A DNA stretch of 64,000 bases from Desulfolinea sp050305405 (GTDB lineage Bacteria > Chloroflexota > Anaerolineae > Anaerolineales > Villigracilaceae), in assembly GCA_050305405.1 (NCBI GenBank), contig JBNLFG010000003.1, positions 62,001 to 126,000 on the forward strand, in the 5' to 3' direction. The notes under the pieces are model-generated. The model was given only the letters and a program-made list of their open reading frames with translations. It did no database searches and had not been told where the DNA came from. Shown here one piece after another: positions 33,721 to 41,620 of this stretch (the stretch's first letter is position 1; each line of letters opens with the position of its first letter). A program made the position numbers and the translations under genes.

Positions 33721-34959
33721 TTATTCAAATGTTAATATTTCACGTCCTGAACCTGTTGTTTGTGCTATCCAACCTTCATAACTTCCCCATTGAACATTCC
33801 ACCAAATAAGTCTATCGACAAAATATCCGTCACCATTAATTATAGAAACTTTTTCTCCGCAAGGTATTTTTGCTACCAAATCTATACTATCGTCTTTGCT
33901 TGTATAACCTGGACTCTTTCTTAGATTGGCATATACAATTCCGTCATTACAGGAAATAGTTGTTCTCTGCGACGGCAAAGAACTACTTACCAAGGCTCTC
34001 ACCTTATTAGTTTTAGCGCCTACTTCCGTAATATTCAATTTACGCTCAACAAAGCTTCTGTTAGCATCTTTGCTAATAACCCAATATACCTGCTCATCTA
34101 ATATTCCCCCTTCAAAATAATTTGGAGCATCATATTGTAAAGCAATATCAGCTTCCACTTGAAGGTAAGTTATCCCCATATAATCAATGCTATCAGGAAG
34201 AACAGTAACATTGGAAAATTCTGGCGAATACTTAAATTCCAAAACGAAAGGTTGCGATAGATCTCTTTCTACTACACAGTTACCACAAGAAATAGCCACC
34301 GTATATCTAAGATAATAATAATTCTCCGTTACAAATTGTTTAAATGGTGTTTGTATATCGTTCCATTCGTCAAACTCATCGATATCATCAGACTGTACAA
34401 GAAAATGAATACGAATGTCTTTCTCTTCCTTTTTTTCGAAATAAACATCATCAGGATAAGACACATTCCAAAAAATCTCTTCATATGGAGCCAAACCTTC
34501 TAGCAAAATCAAAGTACAAGAAGACCTACTAGAATCATCTAAAGAATATTTAATTGATTGATTTTCAAGAGAAATTCTGAATTCTTGAAAATCATTTTGT
34601 ATCATTTTATTTTCCCCAAAAGGATTATCCTCGCAAATGGCAATGCGCAACTCACTCGCAATAGCAGAGCCTTCATTAGCAATACTTAAAGTATCATCAT
34701 CTATTACTAAATGAGCTAACTCAGCATCTTTTTGCATCAATAAAAACTTTTTCTGAAACTCTTCATTCCGCACATTAAGATAAATAGCTACGAAAACTCC
34801 AATAAAAACTGTTACTATTAGATTAGCGATAGATAGCCAAATTTCAAGTGGTTTCTTATCAGAAGAATCATTCTTTTCGTTTTCGTTAAATTTGGATAAA
34901 ACTTCAAGTGATTTTCTATCAGAAAGATTTTTCTTTTTGTTATTTTTAAATCTGGACAT
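33721..34959 (-). CDS. membrane protein with C-terminal bacterial SH3 domain
   Basis: 412 residues. A Lys/Asn-rich cytoplasmic start is followed by one membrane helix at about residues 42-62 (LSIANLIVTVFIGVFVAIYLNV), a coiled segment and a large beta-rich region. A C-terminal SH3b-like domain follows from about residue 340 (GIVYANLRKSPGYTSKDD...LVAKIPCGEKVSIING...WWNVQWGSYEGWIAQ). ATG 34959 is preceded by AAGGAT. The sequence is strongly AT-rich compared with pheT next door, which points to recent transfer. Similar one-helix proteins occur with defence or accessory genes, but nothing specific can be claimed. Confidence 0.7.
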   Translation of the reverse strand: MSRFKNNKKKNLSDRKSLEVLSKFNENEKNDSSDKKPLEIWLSIANLIVTVFIGVFVAIYLNVRNEEFQKKFLLMQKDAELAHLVIDDDTLSIANEGSAIASELRIAICEDNPFGENKMIQNDFQEFRISLENQSIKYSLDDSSRSSCTLILLEGLAPYEEIFWNVSYPDDVYFEKKEEKDIRIHFLVQSDDIDEFDEWNDIQTPFKQFVTENYYYLRYTVAISCGNCVVERDLSQPFVLEFKYSPEFSNVTVLPDSIDYMGITYLQVEADIALQYDAPNYFEGGILDEQVYWVISKDANRSFVERKLNITEVGAKTNKVRALVSSSLPSQRTTISCNDGIVYANLRKSPGYTSKDDSIDLVAKIPCGEKVSIINGDGYFVDRLIWWNVQWGSYEGWIAQTTGSGREILTFE

Positions 34960-35050
34960 AACCGATATCCTTATCAAGCTACAGACATTCTATGTTCAAT
35001 TTATAATCCCTCTGCAGGTAATGTTTAGTTATTATACGACATAACTAAAA

Positions 35051-35077
35051 AAAGGCTCCCAAAAAATTGGAAGCCTT
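35051..35077 (-). terminator. terminator after pheT
   Basis: Imperfect stem AAGGCTCCCA/TTGGAAGCCTT around AAAAA, 69 bases beyond the pheT stop and followed on the minus strand by a T-rich stretch. Confidence 0.6.
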
Positions 35078-35084
35078 CATTTAA

Positions 35085-35103
35085 CCCTTCGACAAGCTCA
35101 GGG
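35085..35103. repeat. CCCTTCGACAAGCTCAGGG palindromic repeat
   Basis: A 19-base element that matches, in reverse orientation, 17 of 19 bases at 38430-38448 inside pheS. It is a widespread type of small palindromic repeat. Confidence 0.75.
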
Positions 35104-35145
35104 TAAACCTTCAAACTTTCTAACCTTCAAACCTTCTACCCTCGG

Positions 35146-37680
35146 CTAGCCTCGCAACTCCGCCTTCACCTCATACGCCAGCCGCTTGACAATCTTATTC
35201 CTGATCTTCGCCGCTTCCTTATCGGTCAGCGTGCGGTCGGGGGCTTGGTAGGTCAGGGCGTAGGCGAGCGATTTCTTGCCTGCGCCGAGCTTCTCGTCAC
35301 GGTAGACGTCGAAGAGACGTACATCAGCGAGCATTTTGCCGCCTGTCTGGCGGATGAGACCCTCCACCGTTGCAGCGGGGATGTTCTCGTCCACAACGAG
35401 GGCGATGTCTTCGTGCATCGGCGGGAAGGCGGGCACGGGTTCGATCTCGTATTCGGGTTGGGCGTTGCGCAGCGTCTCAAGGTCGAACTCCGCCGCCAAA
35501 ACGGGCGTATCGCCAAACTCGAATTTCTCGGCTGCCACGGGGTGCAGCTCGCCGAAGGAGCCGACTGTCACGCCGTTCACGACCACATCCGCAGATTTGC
35601 CGGGGTGGAAGGCTGCGCCGGGTTGGACGGAGGTATCTGCCGGGGTGTAGATGATGTCTTTTAATCCGAGCCCTGTCAAAAGGGCGTGCGTCACGCCTTT
35701 CAGGTCGTAGAAATCCATCACGGGGGCATCGCTCGTATCCCAGGCGGGCAGTTGTCGACGTCCCGTCATCGCCAACGCCAATTTGCGCGGCTCATCGGGC
35801 AGATCGCCTTTATTGGGCACGAAAACGGGGCCAATCTCAAAGAAAGCCAGCGAATCACGCAGGCGCGCATTCTTCTCGACGATCTCCAAAACCGATGCCA
35901 TCAGGCTGCGGCGCAAAACCGCTTTTTCGGGCGTGCTGGGGTTGGCGAGCTTCACAAATTCGCCTTGCGAGCCAAGCCGCTCCTGTGCATCTGCTGAAGT
36001 CATGCGGTAATTGATCGTCTCTTGCAAGCCGAGTGTGGCGAGTTGGTCGCGCAGTTTTTCTTCCCAATCGTGCACGGGATTACCGATCTGCGGCGGGAGC
36101 GGGTCGCCAATGCGCGTTTCGGGGATATTGTCGTAGCCATACATGCGGGCGACTTCTTCGATGATATCCGCTTTGCCGACAACGCCTTCGCCGATGTCCA
36201 TACGGATGGACGGCGTAGCCGCCGTGACGCTCGTGCCCTCAACTTGGCATTTGAACTCAAGCCTGGTGAGCAGTTCCGCAATTTTTGCCGCAGAGATCTC
36301 GACCCCGAGCAGACGCTTCACATCCGCTTCGCTGACCGTGACCACAGGATCGACGGGCGGCAAGGGGTAATTATCGACCAGATCGGGCGCAATTTTGCCA
36401 TTTGCCCATTTCTGCATCCAGTACAAACCGCGTTTGACGCCATCTTCCGCCAAAGCGGGATGCACGCCGCGCGAGAAGCGATAGGAGGCTTCGGAGGGCA
36501 GGTTGTGGTGGTTGGCTGTGCGGCGGATGTTGATGAAGTTCCAGGCTGCCCCTTCGAGCAGCACGTTTTTGGTCTTTTCGGTCACTTCGGACTCAAGACC
36601 GCCCATGATGCCGGCAATCGAGAGTGCACCCGCATCGTCGCAGACGAGCACATTGCTGGCCTGGAGTTTGCGTTCCTGCCCGTCGAGCGTGGTCAGCATT
36701 TCGCCTTCTTCGGCGGTTCTTGTTGAAATCACAACTGGCTTGCCCTTCGCTCTCTCAACCAAAACATCGTAATCGAAAGCGTGGAGGGGTTCACCAACTT
36801 CGAACATGGCGTAGTTGGTCGCATCCACAAGATTATTGATCGGGCGGATGCCGATCAAACGCAAGCGGCGCTGGACGATATACGGGCTGGGCTTGATCTC
36901 GACGTCACGGATCAGACCAAGCACAAAACGAGCATTCAGTTCGGGGTTGGCGATCTCGATCTTGACCTTCTCGGCAATTGGGTCGCCGCTAGTTTCGTAA
37001 GGCTTCTTGTCGATACGCTTTAACGGTTGCTTTGTGAGGGCTGCCACTTCACGGGCAATGCCGAGCACGTTGACGTTGCGCGCGTTATTCGGCAGAATGT
37101 CGATACTCAGGACAGCGTCGCCCATGTAGTCAGCGAGCGGCATCCCGACGGGCGCATCGTCATCCAAAATGATGATGCCTTCGTGCTCATCTGAGATGCC
37201 AAGTTCCTTCTCCGAACAAACCATCGAGTAGGATTCGATGCCACGAATTTTGGCACGTTTGAGTTTGGTGAGCACCTGTCCTTCTTTGTGCCCATCGTAG
37301 ATCTCTGCGCCCTCTTTGGCGTAGGCGACCTTCATCGGCTTTTCGAGCGGGCCTGTGCCTTTCAGGTGCAGCAAATTCGGGGCACCGGTCAGCGCAAGAT
37401 GCTCGTCTTTGCCATCGTAGAGATCGCAGAGCACCAAACGGTCGGCGTCAGGATGCGGTTTGACTTCGCGTATTTCCGCGACGACAAGTTTGTCGGCATC
37501 CCATGAGAGACCGTAGGTTTTGAACTCGTGGGTATCGCCCTCGGCATAGCTGGGCATCTCCCAACCGACGTAGCGGATTTCTTCCACTTCGAGACCGGCG
37601 AGGGTCAGCAAACGGGCGAGTTCTTCGACCGTGATATTGATATTGACGTAATCTTTAATCCAACTTACAGGGATCTTCAT
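35146..37680 (-). CDS. pheT: phenylalanyl-tRNA synthetase beta subunit
   Basis: Charges tRNA-Phe together with PheS. 844 residues: N-terminal MKIPVSWIKDYVNI, the EMAP-like tRNA-binding domain (about 40-165, with HPDADRLVLCD), the B3/B4 editing region, the B5 domain, the catalytic-like core, and the C-terminal anticodon-binding FDX-ACB domain (YEIEPVPAFPPMHEDIALVV... to TLTDKEAAKIRNKIVKRL). It is complete. It lies 185 bases after pheS in the same direction, both under the T-box leader at 39.1-39.3 kb. Confidence 0.97.
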   Translation of the reverse strand: MKIPVSWIKDYVNINITVEELARLLTLAGLEVEEIRYVGWEMPSYAEGDTHEFKTYGLSWDADKLVVAEIREVKPHPDADRLVLCDLYDGKDEHLALTGAPNLLHLKGTGPLEKPMKVAYAKEGAEIYDGHKEGQVLTKLKRAKIRGIESYSMVCSEKELGISDEHEGIIILDDDAPVGMPLADYMGDAVLSIDILPNNARNVNVLGIAREVAALTKQPLKRIDKKPYETSGDPIAEKVKIEIANPELNARFVLGLIRDVEIKPSPYIVQRRLRLIGIRPINNLVDATNYAMFEVGEPLHAFDYDVLVERAKGKPVVISTRTAEEGEMLTTLDGQERKLQASNVLVCDDAGALSIAGIMGGLESEVTEKTKNVLLEGAAWNFINIRRTANHHNLPSEASYRFSRGVHPALAEDGVKRGLYWMQKWANGKIAPDLVDNYPLPPVDPVVTVSEADVKRLLGVEISAAKIAELLTRLEFKCQVEGTSVTAATPSIRMDIGEGVVGKADIIEEVARMYGYDNIPETRIGDPLPPQIGNPVHDWEEKLRDQLATLGLQETINYRMTSADAQERLGSQGEFVKLANPSTPEKAVLRRSLMASVLEIVEKNARLRDSLAFFEIGPVFVPNKGDLPDEPRKLALAMTGRRQLPAWDTSDAPVMDFYDLKGVTHALLTGLGLKDIIYTPADTSVQPGAAFHPGKSADVVVNGVTVGSFGELHPVAAEKFEFGDTPVLAAEFDLETLRNAQPEYEIEPVPAFPPMHEDIALVVDENIPAATVEGLIRQTGGKMLADVRLFDVYRDEKLGAGKKSLAYALTYQAPDRTLTDKEAAKIRNKIVKRLAYEVKAELRG

Positions 37681-37699
37681 ATTTTCACTCCTTTAATAG

Positions 37700-37860
37700 A
37701 ACGCGGATGATACGGATTTTGCGGATTCTCGCGGATTTTTTGAAACGCGAATGACGCGAATTTACGAATTGCGCGAATATTTTTAAAATTCTCTGCGCTC
37801 TTCGCGTCTTGGCGGTTCATTTTCTATCCGTGTAAATCCGCTTTATCTGCGAAATCCGTG
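37700..37860. repeat. repeat-filled spacer between pheS and pheT
   Basis: The spacer is composed of direct and inverted runs such as GCGGATTCTCGCGGATTTTT, CGCGAATGACGCGAATTT and a matching CCGTGTAAATCCGC further on. It contains no gene. It is of a type seen repeatedly in intergenic DNA of this phylum. Confidence 0.6.
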
Positions 37861-37865
37861 TTCCA

Positions 37866-38939
37866 TTAAAACTGCTCCAGGAAACGCACGTCATTGCCCC
37901 AGAAATAACGGATATCTTCGATATGGTGGCGCAGCATCGCCTGACGTTCGGGGCCCATCCCAAAGGCGAAACCGGTATAGCGTTTCGGGTCGTAACCGCC
38001 AGCCTGCAAAACATTCGGGTGCACCATGCCGCAGCCCAAAATTTCCAGCCAGCCCGATTTCTTACACACCGAGCAGCCTTCGCCGCCGCACAGGAAACAT
38101 TCCACGTCCATCTCGGCGGAAGGTTCCGTGAAGGGGAAGTGCTGGGCACGGAAACGGGTGCGGGCGTGCTGCCCAAACATCCGCCGTGCGAAGTCAGAGA
38201 GCGTCCCTTTCAGGTCGCTGAAGGTGATATTCTCACCCACCGCCAGCCCCTCGACCTGGTTGAACTGGATCTCCGAGCGGGACGTGATCTGCTCATAGCG
38301 GTAGCACATCCCAGGCAGCGAAATGCGGATCGGGGGCGGGTTATCGGGATCGGTCGCAGCGAACTCCCGCATCGCGCGAATCTGCCCGGGCGAGGTATGC
38401 GTGCGCATCAGCAGCGGGTTATCGGCTTGCCCTGAGCCTGTCAAAGGGTCGCTTTCAACGTAGAACGAATCCTGCATCTCACGCGCGGGATGCCCAACAG
38501 GGAAGTTCAAATGCTGGAAGTTATACTCATCCGTTTCCACTTCACGGGATGTGTAGACCTGAAAGCCCATGTCCGCCAAAATGCCAAGCATGCGGCGCAA
38601 GGTCTGCGTGGCGGGATGGATACCGCCGTGACGCACGGGACGACCGGGCAGGGTCACGTCAAGATGATCTTCTTCCAGCGAACGAGCCAGTTCCGCTGCC
38701 TTGATCGCCTCGGCGCGTTCCGTTAAAGCAGCTTCGAGCGCAACTTTGACTTGATTCGCCCTCTGCCCCACAACGGGACGTTCTTCTTTGGTCAGCTTGC
38801 CAAATTCCTTAAAGAGCAACATTAACGGGGAACTGCGTCCCACATTCGCAACGCGCCACGCCTGCAAGGCCTCATCATCCGTCACGGACTTGAGGGCTTC
38901 CAGCGCAGCAGCCTGAATTTCATTCAATTTTTCTAACAT
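37866..38939 (-). CDS. pheS: phenylalanyl-tRNA synthetase alpha subunit
   Basis: Catalytic subunit, 357 residues. An N-terminal coiled coil is followed by class II motifs: motif 2 in RTRFRAQHFPFTEPSAEMDVEC, a Cys-rich CFLCGGEGCSVCKKSGW insert, GCGMVHPNVL, and motif 3 GFAFGMGPERQAMLRH. The conserved LLMRTHTSP is preceded by an unusual SDPLTGSGQADNP. That part is encoded by a dispersed palindromic repeat at 38430-38448 inserted in frame. The start ATG lies 110 bases downstream of the T-box terminator. Confidence 0.97.
   Translation of the reverse strand: MLEKLNEIQAAALEALKSVTDDEALQAWRVANVGRSSPLMLLFKEFGKLTKEERPVVGQRANQVKVALEAALTERAEAIKAAELARSLEEDHLDVTLPGRPVRHGGIHPATQTLRRMLGILADMGFQVYTSREVETDEYNFQHLNFPVGHPAREMQDSFYVESDPLTGSGQADNPLLMRTHTSPGQIRAMREFAATDPDNPPPIRISLPGMCYRYEQITSRSEIQFNQVEGLAVGENITFSDLKGTLSDFARRMFGQHARTRFRAQHFPFTEPSAEMDVECFLCGGEGCSVCKKSGWLEILGCGMVHPNVLQAGGYDPKRYTGFAFGMGPERQAMLRHHIEDIRYFWGNDVRFLEQF
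38430..38448. repeat. palindromic repeat inserted in frame in pheS
   Basis: CCCTGAGCCTGTCAAAGGG encodes part of SDPLTGSGQ in PheS. Family members normally have only a few residues between the strand before and LLRTHTS. The reverse complement matches the intergenic repeat at 35085-35103 in 17 of 19 bases. Confidence 0.75.
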
Positions 38940-38959
38940 AGGCTTCTCCTTCTTTTTTT

Positions 38960-39043
38960 ATTCACCACAAAGACACGAAGGCCACAGAGTCTTTTCTTTG
39001 TGTACACAAAGAGAAGCTTTGTGCTCTCTGTGCCTTTGTGGTG
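38960..39043. repeat. inverted repeat between T-box and pheS
   Basis: Arms CACCACAAAG...CACAGAG and CTCTGTGCCTTTGTGGTG form a long imperfect hairpin in the 5' untranslated region after the T-box terminator. It is a dispersed-repeat type and may stabilise the processed mRNA. Confidence 0.6.
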
Positions 39044-39049
39044 CAACTT

Positions 39050-39344
39050 AAAACAAAACTCCCATCCCACTAATGGGACGGGAGGAAGATTCCCGCGGTA
39101 CCACCCACTTTGACAAGTTGTGCCTAAACACAACCGTCCACTCTGTGCCGACAATCATCGGCTGCCCAGATAACGTAGAGCCTACGGTTCAAACTACCCA
39201 ACGTGACACCTAAACACATGACACATTTTCACTTGAACTACTCAGGAGGGAACTTCGGTCAGGTTCTGTCGAGCAAGCGTTTCAGCCAATGCGCCTGCCT
39301 CTCTAACGACTTCCGCTGACGTACTTTCCTCCGTCATCGCGTTG
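39050..39344 (-). promoter_or_regulatory. T-box leader of pheST, specifier UUC (Phe)
   Basis: Senses uncharged tRNA-Phe to permit pheST transcription. On the minus strand the T-box core TGGGTGGTACCGCGG is at 39107-39093. A terminator follows (stem CTCCCGTCCCA/TGGGATGGGAG, 39084-39059) with a T-rich tail to 39050. In Stem I, GGAGG pairs with CCTCC and GTCAG with CTGAC, enclosing an internal loop with AAAGTA on one side and CGAAGTTC on the other. The latter offers the Phe codon TTC as specifier. The sequence elements are seen directly; the fold was made by eye. Confidence 0.93.
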
Positions 39345-39350
39345 GGGTCT

Positions 39351-39378
39351 ATTATCTGTGAAAAGAGTTTTGTGTCAA
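39351..39378 (-). promoter_or_regulatory. promoter of the pheST T-box transcript
   Basis: On the minus strand -35 TTGACA (39378-39373) and -10 GATAAT (39356-39351) with a 16-base spacer, starting RNA near 39344 just before the T-box Stem I. Confidence 0.8.
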
Positions 39379-39414
39379 GGTACAAATTCAAAAGATTACG
39401 GACAACATTGTTTT

Positions 39415-40347
39415 TCACAAACATTCATCTACTAAAAGCAAAATAGCCGATGCTGTAGCATTTATTACATATTTTGCTTTATGCTTAGAAACTACCCGAG
39501 GTTGAGAACCTGAGCCATGTGATGTACTCAAACGATTTCTTAATGTTGCAATCCCAATTAGTGGTTGTTCGAAGAAAGCTTCAAGGGGAGATTCGTCTAT
39601 AATAATTTTAAGTAACTTTGATGCAGTATCAGTATTTTGATACTGCCAATGATTTCTAGCACAAATTATTTTCATCGTGCTTTCAAAGGCACTCCCACAT
39701 TTGGTAAGACAATCACCATAATCCTTTTTTCGATAATCTTCTAGAGCTGCAATAAATTCTAAGTTTGCTGAACTTAGATCCTTTTCGAGCAGAAGTGTTA
39801 AGGTCGGTTGAATAGCAGACGAGTGTACTATCTCATCTTCGCGTAATATGATTTTGGGATAACTCACAACGAAACTAGCTTCACGCTCTTGACCATGAAA
39901 TTTCGTCATCCTTTTTTCACGAACAAAAGAGGTTAGAGCATATGGAAGATTGTCTAATAAAAAAAGTTGTTCTATATCTCCAACTAACTTGCTTTCATCT
40001 GAACACGCTCGGTGGTAGCTGCTAGTTTTAAAAATGTATTCAATAAAGTCAAGAAAATGATCGTCTTTGCATTCGGACACGAAAAAATATGCATCTTCTG
40101 CTTTAGTTCCTGCATTAGCTTTCTTATAAAGCTGATGCTCACCATAAAGAAAAGTTAGTTTTTTATGAATCTCTTGCCAAAAACTATTTCTAAAATCATC
40201 TGAAGACCGAAATCCCTGACTAGGAGACAAAGCATCATCACAGAGCATTAGAACCCGATTACGAAAAGCTTTAGTAAGTGGTTTCAAATCCTTTTTAATC
40301 ACTTTCTTTCGGCGAGAAAAGACATCGAATATCTGTTCAAAGCTCAT
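39415..40347 (-). CDS. Abi_C-domain protein (STM4504/CBY_0614-like), possible defence gene
   Basis: 310 residues. The C-terminal domain from about residue 195 matches the abortive-infection C-terminal type: EDYRKKDYGDCLTKCGSAFES, TDTASKLLKIII, then PLIGIATLRNRLSTSHGSGSQPR and a final helix ASAILLLVDE. The N-terminal part (RNRVLMLCDDAL..) is of the STM4504/CBY_0614 kind. Such proteins are linked with phage resistance and may act on RNA, but activity here is unproved. The gene is AT-rich against its neighbours and ends 37 bases upstream of the T-box promoter, suggesting insertion by transfer. Confidence 0.75.
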   Translation of the reverse strand: MSFEQIFDVFSRRKKVIKKDLKPLTKAFRNRVLMLCDDALSPSQGFRSSDDFRNSFWQEIHKKLTFLYGEHQLYKKANAGTKAEDAYFFVSECKDDHFLDFIEYIFKTSSYHRACSDESKLVGDIEQLFLLDNLPYALTSFVREKRMTKFHGQEREASFVVSYPKIILREDEIVHSSAIQPTLTLLLEKDLSSANLEFIAALEDYRKKDYGDCLTKCGSAFESTMKIICARNHWQYQNTDTASKLLKIIIDESPLEAFFEQPLIGIATLRNRLSTSHGSGSQPRVVSKHKAKYVINATASAILLLVDECL

Positions 40348-40425
40348 GAGTTATTCCCAATTTTAGCTATATTTTTGTATTATCCAATAAGCAATGTTTG
40401 CCATTTCACTAAATTATATCTGTTT

Positions 40426-41205
40426 TCACCCTTCCAGCCACGCCTTGAGCATCTCGCGCACCGAGCGGCTCATCTCGATGGAGAAATCGGAGCCAACTTT
40501 GCGGTTGTAGACGAACTGTCCAAAGTTGGTAATATCTTGCATCGCCTTGCCTTGCGGAAGCTGCTTCTCGTGCTCGGCAAACATTTCGGCGAAGTCAGCA
40601 TCACTCAGGCGCTGATATTGATTTTCGAAGACGATAAATTTCTCGTCGAAGCGCGTCGTCATTTGGCGGTTTTGCTGTTGTTCGGTGGGATAGCCGAAGA
40701 CAAGCATCGCAATTGGGAAGACATGCGGCGGCAGGTTGAGCAGCTTTTGGTGAGTCTCGTAATTCTCCATGATGTCGCCAATATAGCAGGAACCCAGCCC
40801 AAAGGAGTCCGCAGCGATAACGGCGTTCTGCGCCGCGATCAGGGCGTCGGAACAAGCCAGAAAAAGGTCACCTTCTTCGGGCATGCGTATCTCCTCCCCA
40901 CGTTGGGCGCAGAGCGTCTCCACATCCGAGTAAGTGAAGTAGTCGTACCAGCGCTGATAGTCGGCGAGAAAGATCCAGACCATCGGCGCACGGGCGATAA
41001 AAGGCTGGTTATCGCAAGTTTTGACGAGCGTCTCTTTGATCTGCTGGTCGGTGATATCAAGGATCGAGTAAAGCATCATATTGCCAGCCGTCGGCGCACG
41101 CAGAGTGGCTTTGAGAATTTGGGCTTTGATCTCGACAGGGACGGGGCGTTTTTCAAAAGCGCGCATCGATTTGCGCTGGAGGATGGTTTCAAGGGTTGGG
41201 TTCAT
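40426..41205 (-). CDS. nitroreductase-family flavoprotein
   Basis: 259 residues of the FMN-dependent nitroreductase/FRP family: RKSMRAFEKRPVPVEIKAQIL near the start binds FMN phosphate, then ATLRAPTAGNMMLYS, CSDALIAAQNAVIAADSFGLGSCYIGD and PMAMLVFGYPTEQQ-like FPIAMLVFGYP. The enzyme would reduce nitro-aromatics, quinones or flavins with NAD(P)H. The active-site layout and the length are normal. ATG 41205 has GGACTTCCCT in front. Its physiological substrate cannot be told. Confidence 0.92.
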   Translation of the reverse strand: MNPTLETILQRKSMRAFEKRPVPVEIKAQILKATLRAPTAGNMMLYSILDITDQQIKETLVKTCDNQPFIARAPMVWIFLADYQRWYDYFTYSDVETLCAQRGEEIRMPEEGDLFLACSDALIAAQNAVIAADSFGLGSCYIGDIMENYETHQKLLNLPPHVFPIAMLVFGYPTEQQQNRQMTTRFDEKFIVFENQYQRLSDADFAEMFAEHEKQLPQGKAMQDITNFGQFVYNRKVGSDFSIEMSRSVREMLKAWLEG

Positions 41206-41371
41206 AGGGAAGTCCTTTCTGCTTTCATTTTACTCGCCAAGAGCGTTCGTCGCACCAAAAAGACAAGAATCTGCCCATCGAGGGATAACTACTGGTCGAT
41301 AGACATTGCCTCATTGAAGCTGGTGCGACGCACGTCTAAGAATTCCCAACTCTCCCATCTCAAATCTGTGT

Positions 41372-41620
41372 TATACTACCGCCCGCTCCGCGAGGAGTTT
41401 TTATTCTAGTTTTGGTTGTTCCAAAAGCCCGGCAAGATCGGGACTTTTTCTTACAGCAGCGTGGCTCTACTTAATTGGGATGGGTCAACTGTTGAAAGCA
41501 ACAGGGGCAGCGCTGAAAAGTGGCTGCAATCAAGGACCTATCAAGACCCAATTGTCAGGGCGAACCTATGCGTTCGCCTTTGCAGGGACAGACCTATTTG
41601 TCTGCCCCAAGGAGACACGT
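41372..41620 (+). promoter_or_regulatory. long 5' leader of the DEAD-box helicase gene
   Basis: A -10 box TATACT (41372-41377) starts a leader of about 235 bases. At 41423-41448 it holds a hairpin AAAAGCCCG/CGGGACTTTT followed by T residues, like an intrinsic terminator. Two repeat hairpins (GGGCGAAC/GTTCGCC and GACAGAC/GTCTGCC) stand just before the ribosome site AAGGAG. Long structured leaders are common for cold-induced RNA helicases. The preceding 165 bases carry a 10-bp inverted repeat (CGTCGCACCA at 41248 and its complement at 41321) and no gene. Confidence 0.5.

Noticed and set aside
40375..41409. 344-codon plus frame opposite the nitroreductase gene
   Set aside because: Antisense to a clear FMN nitroreductase with normal start and motifs.
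41480..41620. 47-codon N-terminal extension of the DEAD-box helicase
   Set aside because: It covers repeat hairpins, and the proper ribosome site AAGGAG is directly before ATG 41621, where the family starts.
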